NCBI GenBank assembly: GCA_050945795.1
Contig: JBMNTP010000044.1
Span: 1 to 6,268 of the forward strand
Reading direction: 5' to 3'
Source: JBMNTP01 sp050945795
GTDB lineage: Bacteria; Bacillota; Clostridia; Christensenellales; MGBC116941
DNA length: 6,268 nt
The translations under genes were made by a program, and so were the position numbers. The notes below the pieces were generated by a model. It saw nothing but the letters and a program-made list of their open reading frames with translations. It did no database searches and was not told where the DNA came from. Of this stretch, positions 1-4,544 are shown in pieces. Every line of letters begins with the position of its first letter. Positions within the stretch are counted from its first letter, which is position 1.

Positions 1-1
1 T

Positions 2-120
2 TCCCGGCTTCTCCATGATATACTTGCATTAGTGGCGCATCCTTTCGTTTTAGTTTGCTCAACCAGAAATCTACCAGATTTCCGATTGATGCGCCACCTC
101 AAATTCCACGACGGCCGGGA
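2..120. other. Nested inverted repeats, possible structured RNA of unknown class
   Basis: Three sets of perfect complementary arms are nested around one centre: TCCCGGC (2-8) with GCCGGGA (114-120), GTGGCGCATC (32-41) with GATGCGCCAC (88-97), and GAAATCT (66-72) with AGATTTC (76-82) closing a three-base loop. This could fold as a long three-helix rod with large asymmetric internal loops. Read on the minus strand the internal loops are rich in A and G, as in many riboswitch-like leaders, and it would then precede a leftward gene outside the window. I compared it from memory with the common riboswitches, SRP RNA and ribozymes and could not match it. A degenerate mobile-element end is an alternative. 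The strand is undecided. Confidence 0.35.
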
Positions 121-178
121 CAACCTCCACGGTAGATGCCGTTATAGATAATTTTGATGTAATAAGGACTGTAATTTA

Positions 179-207
179 TACACGCTTATATCCGGCTATC
201 ATATTAT
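179..207 (+). promoter_or_regulatory. Weak candidate promoter for the 271-840 gene
   Basis: A -10-like TATTAT (202-207) lies 17 bases downstream of a poor -35 match, TACACG (179-184). It is placed sensibly for a leader of about 57 bases ahead of the gene at 271, but the region is AT-rich and such matches arise by chance. Confidence 0.22.
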
Positions 208-221
208 GCAGTAAGATGTAT

Positions 222-244
222 GGCGCAAATTAACTCATAGCGCC
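222..244. repeat. Short inverted repeat in the leader of the 271-840 gene
   Basis: GGCGC (222-226) and GCGCC (240-244) are perfect arms around 13 bases, ending 16 bases before the AGGAG ribosome binding site at 261-265. It could be an mRNA hairpin or an operator. The string TGGCGCA also occurs at 33-39. The function is unknown and the arms are short. Confidence 0.25.
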
Positions 245-270
245 TTATATCAAATATTCAAGGAGACTGA

Positions 271-840
271 ATGATGATGCACCAAACATTTTTTGATAAT
301 GGACTTTCTTGTGGTCAGTTAGAACTATCAAATACGATCCGACAGTTATGGATCGAGCACGTGCTTTGGACACGATTCTTTATAGTAAGTACAGCTTTTT
401 GTCTGCCCGATTTGGAATTTGTCACAGAAAGACTTTTAGAAAATCCCGGCGACTTTGCCAAAGTGTTTAAGCCGTTTTATGGCGAACAGATAGCTAGGCA
501 ATTAAAACAACTTCTTGCAGACCATCTTTTGATAGCAGCCCGATTAGTCACCGCGGCAAAAGAGGGTGATAGCTCGGAAGTGGATAAGCAACGCAAAAAA
601 TGGTACAAAAACGCTGAAGATATTGCCGAATTCCTCGCTTGTATCAATCCTTGCTGGAGCGAATGTGAATGGAAGAATTTATTATTCGATCATCTGCGCA
701 TGACAGAGGATGAAGCGGTTTTTATATTAAGCGGCCAATATAAAAAGGGTATAAAAGAATATGACGACATTCAGGCAGAAGCGTTGGAGATGGCCGATGT
801 GATGACTTGCGGTATCATCTGCCAGTTCTGCGTCGTATAA
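271..840 (+). CDS. Conserved helical protein of unknown function, cysteine-rich variant
   Basis: This 189-residue soluble protein has no signal peptide or membrane segment. It resembles a family of about 170-190 residues in Bacilli and Clostridia that I recall is often misannotated as acetylglutamate kinase; it shows no kinase motif. Family-like landmarks are LWIEHVLWTR (26-35), a FYGEQ segment (69-73), ADHLLIAARLV (83-93), WYKNAEDIA (111-119), INP.WSE.EW (125-134) and DEAV...G.Y (147-157). His30, His85 and His141 sit in predicted helices beside acidic residues, so a metal-binding helical bundle is possible but unproven. It has eight cysteines, including C124-x3-C128-x3-C132 and C180-x3-C184-x2-C187, which I do not recall in relatives. 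AGGAG at 261-265 precedes three consecutive ATG codons (271, 274, 277). Spacing favours the second, and the first is given. It is monocistronic and converges on the encapsulin operon. Confidence 0.75.
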   Translation: MMMHQTFFDNGLSCGQLELSNTIRQLWIEHVLWTRFFIVSTAFCLPDLEFVTERLLENPGDFAKVFKPFYGEQIARQLKQLLADHLLIAARLVTAAKEGDSSEVDKQRKKWYKNAEDIAEFLACINPCWSECEWKNLLFDHLRMTEDEAVFILSGQYKKGIKEYDDIQAEALEMADVMTCGIICQFCVV

Positions 841-847
841 CAGACAG

Positions 848-905
848 GACAAAAGCAAAGACCGTGCTAAAGCGTTTATTCTTTCGCTTGGTCTTTACTT
901 TTGTC
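848..905. terminator. Long hairpin between convergent genes
   Basis: Two 16-base arms, GACAAAAGCAAAGACC (848-863) and its complement at 890-905, pair with a single mismatch (C856 opposite A897) around a 26-base loop. It begins eight bases after the stop of the rightward gene. The plus-strand tail (TTGTT) is a weak T-tract, and there is none on the minus strand, so it may end rightward transcription or just protect 3' ends of both transcripts. Confidence 0.5.
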
Positions 906-956
906 TTGTTCGAATATATCGCTCAAAAATATATTGTTTTCGCAACTCCCTAAGTT

Positions 957-981
957 GAGCGCGCTTTCGCGCTCTTTTTTT
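957..981 (+). terminator. Rho-independent terminator, rightward
   Basis: GAGCGCG (957-963) and CGCGCTC (968-974) form a perfect seven-pair GC-rich stem with a CTTT loop, followed at once by seven T (975-981). This is a canonical intrinsic terminator for rightward transcription from the 271-840 gene. It lies just past the encapsulin stop codon and blocks read-through antisense to that operon. In the leftward direction there is no T-tract. Confidence 0.85.
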
Positions 982-995
982 GCGCTTAAAAGACT

Positions 996-1808
996 TTATT
1001 CGTAAACCACTACCGCATCCGGCCTTTTGAGTCTTAATACTACCGTTTCCATTATGCGAAGCACATGGTTAAGATCCTTAAGCTCAAGATACGCCGCCTC
1101 TATATCCTGCCCAATCGCAAGATCCATATTATGCGGCTCTGCACTTACAAGCACCGCTTTATTCACGCCCAACACAGGGGATTTAAACACGCGGCCATCA
1201 AGCATGCTTTTGATTCTATCTATCTCAAGCACGCCGGTACCCGCCTGTATCCTTTGAAGCTGCGCATAAAGGTCTAGGCTTAGCGTAAGGGAATAGCGGT
1301 TTATATGACCCTTACCCGCTAACAGCGCTACGCCCTCGGCTATATCTGAAAACGGCGTTTCACCGACATTCCAATCGCCCTTTTTAATTGTGTTTATGCC
1401 GGCCGCCGTCATAAGCCCATCGTATCCATACTCCTGATTGCCGAAGAAAACAAGCCTGTCCTCCCGCTGCGCCATCGCCTGCGCCGCCAGCGTAGCTGAC
1501 GAAAGGTCGAGCGATTGGCCGCTTTTCTCGCTGAACGCAATGTCTCGCCATAGCAAAGTAAAATCCTCATACAACTGCGGTATTTCAACATACTTGCGGC
1601 CTGTCGTTTTTATTATACCGCCGCCATCTTCTTCAGCTTTTGATGCCGAATCGATGTTAATGCTCTGTATGCCGCCGCCAAGCGGTCCGAATATGCGTAA
1701 AAAGCGGCGTCCGGTTAGATTGTTCCTTACGGTATCAACAATCGCCGTGTCTATCTTTTCCCAAAGCTCCTGTGAGAAAGGAGCGTCATCTCTTGCTAAA
1801 TAATCCAT
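996..1808 (-). CDS. enc: Encapsulin nanocompartment shell protein (family 1)
   Basis: This 270-residue protein matches family 1 encapsulins (linocin M18-like, HK97 fold), whose roughly 265-270-residue members such as that of Thermotoga maritima build 60-subunit shells. The N-terminal region has the usual cargo-facing helix (FSQELWEKIDTAI, 11-23) and GRRFLRIFGPLG (33-44). FTLLWRDI (83-90) puts a tryptophan at position 87, where I recall the T. maritima shell binding flavin. DLSSATLAAQAMAQRED (101-117) and GYDGLM (128-133) fit the E-loop and P-domain, and IGQDIEAAYL (232-241) with the LRLKRPDAVVVY end (258-269) is typical. A perfect AAGGAGG lies six bases before ATG and overlaps the stop of the upstream ferritin-like gene, 11 bases away, so translation is probably coupled. 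The shell should self-assemble in the cytoplasm around that cargo. The family assignment is firm; flavin binding is inference. Confidence 0.96.
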   Translation of the reverse strand: MDYLARDDAPFSQELWEKIDTAIVDTVRNNLTGRRFLRIFGPLGGGIQSINIDSASKAEEDGGGIIKTTGRKYVEIPQLYEDFTLLWRDIAFSEKSGQSLDLSSATLAAQAMAQREDRLVFFGNQEYGYDGLMTAAGINTIKKGDWNVGETPFSDIAEGVALLAGKGHINRYSLTLSLDLYAQLQRIQAGTGVLEIDRIKSMLDGRVFKSPVLGVNKAVLVSAEPHNMDLAIGQDIEAAYLELKDLNHVLRIMETVVLRLKRPDAVVVYE

Positions 1809-1819
1809 AGCAAACCTCC

Positions 1820-2182
1820 TTAATCCTTAATAAGGCTGCCGACAGTAGCGCCGGACACGCCGCTTGAAACATTTGCGGCGGTTATACCTAGCTCCTCAAG
1901 CATCTCTTCGACTTCTTCCTCGCCGGCGGCAAAATGCTCGCCTTCCTCAGGATCAAGCAGCCTTAGAAGTGCCATCAGCTCACCAACGTGCGCCTTTTCC
2001 TCATCCCTTATATCGGCGATAACTTTCTTGGCAACCGGATCGTCTGTGGCCTGGACATGCGCATCATATATATAAATGGCCTCCAGTTCTCCGACGATAT
2101 TAAGCCTGACCGCCTGTATCAGTTCTTGTTTATTCATTTTCCTTTCAACATTAGCTTGAAACGGATTTCCAAAAGCAGGCAT
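1820..2182 (-). CDS. Encapsulated ferritin-like protein (EncFtn) with cargo-loading tail
   Basis: This 120-residue protein is the iron-oxidising cargo of the adjacent encapsulin. GELEAIYIYDAH (31-42) and RDEEKAH (59-65) align without gaps to the two metal-binding helices of EncFtn from Rhodospirillum rubrum as I remember it, giving Glu32, Tyr39, Glu62 and His65 as ferroxidase ligands formed between subunits. Position 31 is Gly rather than Glu and position 38 Ile rather than Trp, so the accessory site may differ. After an acidic helix (77-99) comes a flexible Ser/Gly/Ala linker and TVGSLIKD (113-120), a clear GSL-type encapsulin-targeting peptide. An AAGGAGG seven bases before the ATG supports this start. 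A second ATG (codon 16, at 2137) has a weaker AAAGGA. EncFtn proteins usually form annular decamers and need the shell to store iron. Confidence 0.93.
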   Translation of the reverse strand: MPAFGNPFQANVERKMNKQELIQAVRLNIVGELEAIYIYDAHVQATDDPVAKKVIADIRDEEKAHVGELMALLRLLDPEEGEHFAAGEEEVEEMLEELGITAANVSSGVSGATVGSLIKD

Positions 2183-2233
2183 ATTCTTTCCTCCTTCATA
2201 AGTATCTATTTGATGGTTTCCATATATTACTTA

Positions 2234-2262
2234 ATTATAACATTATGGCTCCCAAAAGTTCA
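2234..2262 (-). promoter_or_regulatory. Promoter for the EncFtn-encapsulin operon (extended -10)
   Basis: On the minus strand a perfect TATAAT (2239-2234) is preceded by TGT (2242-2240), an extended -10 element. The -35 hexamer at 17-base spacing is poor (TGAACT, 2262-2257), which extended -10 promoters tolerate. The start site would be near 2227, leaving a 44-base leader. A small ATGG-TTT-CCAT inverted repeat (2213-2223) lies just downstream of that start. Confidence 0.6.
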
Positions 2263-2303
2263 TCTTCTAAATTAAATTTTTATATACCGGCGCGCTTGAG
2301 TAA

Positions 2304-2332
2304 TTTATGCAAAAGAGTACGGCCTGTGTCAA
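2304..2332 (-). promoter_or_regulatory. Alternative upstream promoter for EncFtn, embedded in hairpin
   Basis: On the minus strand a perfect TTGACA (2332-2327) is followed after 17 bases by CATAAA (2309-2304), a four-of-six -10 match. The -35 lies in the loop of the terminator hairpin described at 2311-2342, so the two cannot be read independently. It could be a second start for EncFtn and encapsulin or chance. Confidence 0.25.
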
Positions 2333-2342
2333 CCGTACTCTT
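2311..2342 (-). terminator. Candidate terminator after flavodoxin
   Basis: Perfect ten-base arms AAGAGTACGG (2342-2333 on the minus strand) and CCGTACTCTT (2322-2313) enclose a ten-base loop, and the second arm runs into TTTT then GC. The stem is strong but the T-tract short, so termination may be partial, allowing some read-through from flavodoxin into EncFtn and encapsulin. It lies about 95 bases past the flavodoxin stop. Confidence 0.6.
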
Positions 2343-2436
2343 CGCCTTGCGCCCGCAAACGCGCTTTTACGATATTATGGTATCCGCTACCTTCTGAATC
2401 CGCACCCATCGCCCCGGCCGCATCCGAAGCGACAGT

Positions 2437-2862
2437 TCAGAAAGCAGCGATAGATTTGCCAAACTCTTTGCAAGCCTCGGCGCTTTCGCCTTCCGGCTCG
2501 TATTCAACTATAAGCCCCTCGTCCATAACCATGGCTCCCGCCGCCTCAACCCTTTGATGCCAATCCCGCATCCATTCTCCGTCTCCCCATCCATAGGAGC
2601 CAAAAAGCGCCACCTTCTTGCCCGACAGTTGCCCTTCTATAGACTCCATATACGGCTCAAACTCGCTTTCCTCAAGCACCTCATCGCCCATCGACGGGCA
2701 ACCCAGCGCCAACACATCGGCATTAAGATCATCCGCCGAAGCCTGAGAAACTTCTTTTACGCTAACCTCCGCTCCCGCCTCTTTGGCTCCTTCCGATATG
2801 AGGTTTGCCATAGTTTCGGTGTTTCCTGTGCCACTCCAATAAATTATATTAACCTTTGCCAT
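2437..2862 (-). CDS. Short-chain flavodoxin
   Basis: This is a 141-residue FMN electron carrier, very like Clostridium beijerinckii flavodoxin (about 138 residues). YWSGTGNTE (8-16) is the phosphate-binding loop, GCPSMGDEVLEESEFEP (54-70) the loop under the isoalloxazine ring, and GSYGWGDGEWMRDW (88-101) carries the stacking Trp92. The start at 2862 is chosen because it gives the family N-terminus MAKVNIIYWSG and has AGGGAG ten bases upstream. A longer frame to 2907 would add 15 atypical residues overlapping the DUF3793 gene. It lies 22 bases after DUF3793, probably in the same transcript, and upstream of the encapsulin pair across a hairpin. Flavodoxins typically replace ferredoxin under iron limitation, fitting the palindrome at the operon promoter. 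As a low-potential donor it could also reduce iron stored in the nanocompartment, which is inference. Confidence 0.95.
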   Translation of the reverse strand: MAKVNIIYWSGTGNTETMANLISEGAKEAGAEVSVKEVSQASADDLNADVLALGCPSMGDEVLEESEFEPYMESIEGQLSGKKVALFGSYGWGDGEWMRDWHQRVEAAGAMVMDEGLIVEYEPEGESAEACKEFGKSIAAF

Positions 2863-2884
2863 AATACTGCATCTCCCTAATAAT

Positions 2885-3544
2885 TTATAACATAGCCGCC
2901 GCGACATGTGGCGCGACGTTATTTATAAGCATTTCACCCATACGATTTTTTATGCTGTCCAGTTCCATAAATTTGCGCCGCGCACCCTCTACATCGTGAT
3001 ATACCTTCCAATAGCCGCACAGCTCGCAATCACGGCCGCAGTTTTTGATAAACTCTTTAACATCCCTTGCCGGATATCCCAGAAAAATGCCTATCTCATG
3101 CGGATATTCACCGCTCCGCCTGCCGCCCAGCCTTTTAAGCATAGCCTCTATTCCAGCCGCGGTATTATACCCAAAACCGCTTAGCAAGCGCGCCGCCTCC
3201 TTATCGCTTACCTGTTTGATAAGCAACTCCCTGTTATAAACAAGTACCGATACCCGCCTGCGTTTAGCATAAAGCACCGCCATCTCCAGCCCAATGCTTT
3301 TTACAAACCGCTCCGCCTCCCTAAACACCGCCGCCGCTTTTCCCGCCGGCAGTTTTAGGTTTATAAGCGATGACGGCTTTGCCCCCTTTATAACCGGCGC
3401 CGCCTCAAATACCACATGCTTTAATATAGTTGCCTCGCATCCGCCCGACAGCATTACTCTAAGCTCTTTGCTTTTGCGCGGCTGCGCCGCTTTATGGCCG
3501 GTATGCACTTTATGTTTTGTCTCTTTCATAACAGTATCTCTCAT
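2885..3544 (-). CDS. DUF3793 family protein
   Basis: This 219-residue protein of unknown function shows the marks I recall for DUF3793: LSGGCEAT (32-39), APVIKGAKPSSLINL (49-63), YPHEIGIFLGYPARDVKEFI (147-166) and CGYWKVYHD (176-184). Three cysteines, C169-x3-C173-x2-C176, just before the GYWKVY motif could hold a metal or Fe-S cluster or be redox-active; four ligands are not evident locally, though Cys36 is another candidate. There is no signal peptide or membrane helix. The first 27 residues are basic and unlike the rest. The ATG at 3544 has no clear SD. The ATG at 3529 (residue 6) has a GAGAG a few bases upstream and may be the true start. It is the first gene of a probable operon with flavodoxin, so a role linked to flavodoxin or iron is a reasonable guess only. 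Confidence 0.88.
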   Translation of the reverse strand: MRDTVMKETKHKVHTGHKAAQPRKSKELRVMLSGGCEATILKHVVFEAAPVIKGAKPSSLINLKLPAGKAAAVFREAERFVKSIGLEMAVLYAKRRRVSVLVYNRELLIKQVSDKEAARLLSGFGYNTAAGIEAMLKRLGGRRSGEYPHEIGIFLGYPARDVKEFIKNCGRDCELCGYWKVYHDVEGARRKFMELDSIKNRMGEMLINNVAPHVAAAML

Positions 3545-3570
3545 GCCGCGTAACCGGCCGTTGTTTTTAT

Positions 3571-3586
3571 GTTAGCTTATCCTAAC
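3571..3586 (-). promoter_or_regulatory. Palindromic operator on the predicted start site, DtxR-like
   Basis: On the minus strand, GTTAG (3586-3582) and CTAAC (3575-3571) are perfect arms around GATAAG. The element covers about +1 to +16 relative to the start predicted from the promoter next to it, a typical repressor position. The half-sites and spacing recall the core of DtxR/IdeR sites (TTAGGTTAGGCTAACCTAA), agreeing at 12 of 19 positions by my alignment. The regulator itself is not in the window. An mRNA 5' hairpin is the main alternative. Confidence 0.5.
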
Positions 3587-3592
3587 AATTAC

Positions 3593-3621
3593 AGTATATA
3601 GCAATCATATTCTCACGTCAA
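3593..3621 (-). promoter_or_regulatory. Strong sigma-70-type promoter of the DUF3793-flavodoxin operon
   Basis: On the minus strand TTGACG (3621-3616) and TATACT (3598-3593) are separated by exactly 17 bases, each five of six to consensus. The start would be near 3586, leaving about 41 bases to the ATG at 3544 or 56 to the ATG at 3529. A promoter this good would be strongly active unless repressed, which supports an operator role for the overlapping palindrome. Confidence 0.82.
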
Positions 3622-3733
3622 CAATATTTTAAAAATAATTCTGATAAATTTTATAGAGTATTTTTGTGCCTGAAAATTTAAAGAAATATTAGCGGCGCTT
3701 TAGGGTATTTCGACGCCTACAAACGCTATTATA

Positions 3734-3775
3734 TCGGCATTTTCGCCGGTATATCGGTAGCGGCCGCAATGCCGA
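3734..3775 (-). terminator. Hairpin just after the Crp/Fnr gene
   Basis: Eight-base arms TCGGCATT (3775-3768 on the minus strand) and AATGCCGA (3741-3734) enclose a GC-rich 26-base loop with further partial pairing. It starts two bases past the stop of the leftward regulator gene. There is no T-tract after it, so it may be a weak terminator or 3'-end stabiliser. The rest of the gap to 3621 (AT-rich) shows no gene. Confidence 0.4.
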
Positions 3776-3777
3776 AT

Positions 3778-4458
3778 TTAGAATTCTCCAACGTTGTGTT
3801 TTACAATCTCAAACCGGTTTTTATCGAACTTTATAACGCCTTCATTTCGCATTTTACTAAGAACCGCCGAAAGAGCGCTTCTGTCAACAAAAAGATAATC
3901 GGCCATCTCGGCGCGGGTAAAAGGTATTTCAAAAGCATTGCTGCCCGCCTTTTCGCTTTGCATAACGAGAAACGCCTCTACCTTCTCTCTCGTTGTGCGC
4001 CTGCCTACGCAACCCAGCTTTTCATTTAGCATAAGGCTTCTTTGCGCCATAAGCCTTAGCATGTTTTGAATAAGCCTTGAATGATGGGCGCAGGTGGTAG
4101 GGCAGGTGCCTATCAACCGCTGAAAATCAATAAACATAACTGATGTATTAACGTCGGCGGCGATATTTACAGGTATGCGTTCAACGCCAAGACAGGCAAA
4201 AACCTCTCCAAAAGCCTCTCCCGACCCAACACGCGATATTATATTGCGATTGCCGTTTATATCCTCTTTCTGTATCTGAACAGCGCCGTTTAGCACTATA
4301 CCAACCTTATCAAGGCTGCCTTCGTGGTCGGCTATAATCTCTCCCGCGCTGTAGCTTTGTATCTCCGCCTCCATGCATTCAAGCAATAATTCAAGCTCTC
4401 TCTCTTCTATCCCGGCAAATAAATTCACTTTTCGTAACAAAGGTATATATTTTTTCAA
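3778..4458 (-). CDS. Crp/Fnr-family transcriptional regulator, probable regulator of hcp
   Basis: This 226-residue regulator has an N-terminal cyclic-nucleotide-like beta-barrel (about 15-115: GEIIADHEGSLDKVGIVLNG at 39-58, GSGEAFGEVFACLG at 78-91), a dimerisation helix (about 125-155) and a C-terminal winged helix (about 155-220) with recognition helix VDRSALSAVLSKMRNEG (191-207). It lacks the N-terminal cysteine cluster of FNR. Cys119 and Cys123 (TCPTTCAHH), which I recall as common in clostridial relatives, might bind a haem, metal or NO-reactive group. The start is TTG at 4458: a stop codon (TGA, 4464-4462) lies two codons upstream and no in-frame ATG occurs until codon 29; GGAG lies ten bases before it. 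It is divergent from the ferredoxin-hcp operon, the usual position of HcpR-type regulators. The palindrome at 4473-4486 abuts its SD, so autoregulation is likely. Confidence 0.92.
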   Translation of the reverse strand: MKKYIPLLRKVNLFAGIEERELELLLECMEAEIQSYSAGEIIADHEGSLDKVGIVLNGAVQIQKEDINGNRNIISRVGSGEAFGEVFACLGVERIPVNIAADVNTSVMFIDFQRLIGTCPTTCAHHSRLIQNMLRLMAQRSLMLNEKLGCVGRRTTREKVEAFLVMQSEKAGSNAFEIPFTRAEMADYLFVDRSALSAVLSKMRNEGVIKFDKNRFEIVKHNVGEF

Positions 4459-4472
4459 AAATCATCAACTCC

Positions 4473-4486
4473 GTTGTAAAAACAAC
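4473..4486. promoter_or_regulatory. Crp/Fnr-type operator between regulator and ferredoxin-hcp
   Basis: GTTGT-AAAA-ACAAC is a perfect 5-4-5 palindrome, the geometry of FNR-family sites (TTGAT-N4-ATCAA). It is the only such element in the 86-base divergent gap. Its centre is 41.5 bases upstream of the start predicted for the rightward operon, the class II activator position. On the other side it lies immediately upstream of the regulator's SD, so it would sit within the regulator's own leader or promoter and could repress it. Confidence 0.75.
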
Positions 4487-4508
4487 CGCCCTTTTTTAGA
4501 TATTTTAC

Positions 4509-4514
4509 TATAAT
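4509..4514 (+). promoter_or_regulatory. -10 box of the ferredoxin-hcp operon, activator-dependent
   Basis: A perfect TATAAT has CCGCCC (4486-4491) where a -35 would be at 17-base spacing, with no resemblance to TTGACA. This implies dependence on an activator. The start would be near 4521, 24 bases before the ATG at 4545, with GAGAGG (4531-4536) as ribosome binding site. Confidence 0.72.
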
Positions 4515-4544
4515 TAAGTCACAAAGACAAGAGAGGTAAGAATT

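Noticed and set aside
2..151. Plus-strand open frame from the window edge to a TAA at 149-151
   Set aside because: The 49 residues match no family I know and lack a start in the window; the inverted repeats argue for non-coding DNA.
913..935. AATATAT / ATATATT inverted repeat between the two terminators
   Set aside because: The arms are short and AT-only in an AT-rich gap, and would form a weak stem; no clear role.
1438..1803. Plus-strand open frame of 121 codons inside encapsulin
   Set aside because: It is antisense to a confidently identified encapsulin, without an SD or recognisable motif.
1988..2275. Plus-strand open frame of 95 codons with a hydrophobic end
   Set aside because: It lies mostly antisense to EncFtn, and its hydrophobic end is a by-product of AT-rich intergenic DNA; no SD.
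2863..2907. N-terminal extension of the flavodoxin frame to 2907 (MSRRLCYKLLGRCSI)
   Set aside because: Clostridial flavodoxins begin at the MAKVNIIYWSGTGNTE equivalent, an SD precedes 2862, and the extension overlaps the DUF3793 gene.
3769..4029. Plus-strand open frame of 86 codons opposite the Crp/Fnr helix-turn-helix
   Set aside because: It is antisense to a conserved DNA-binding domain and has no SD.
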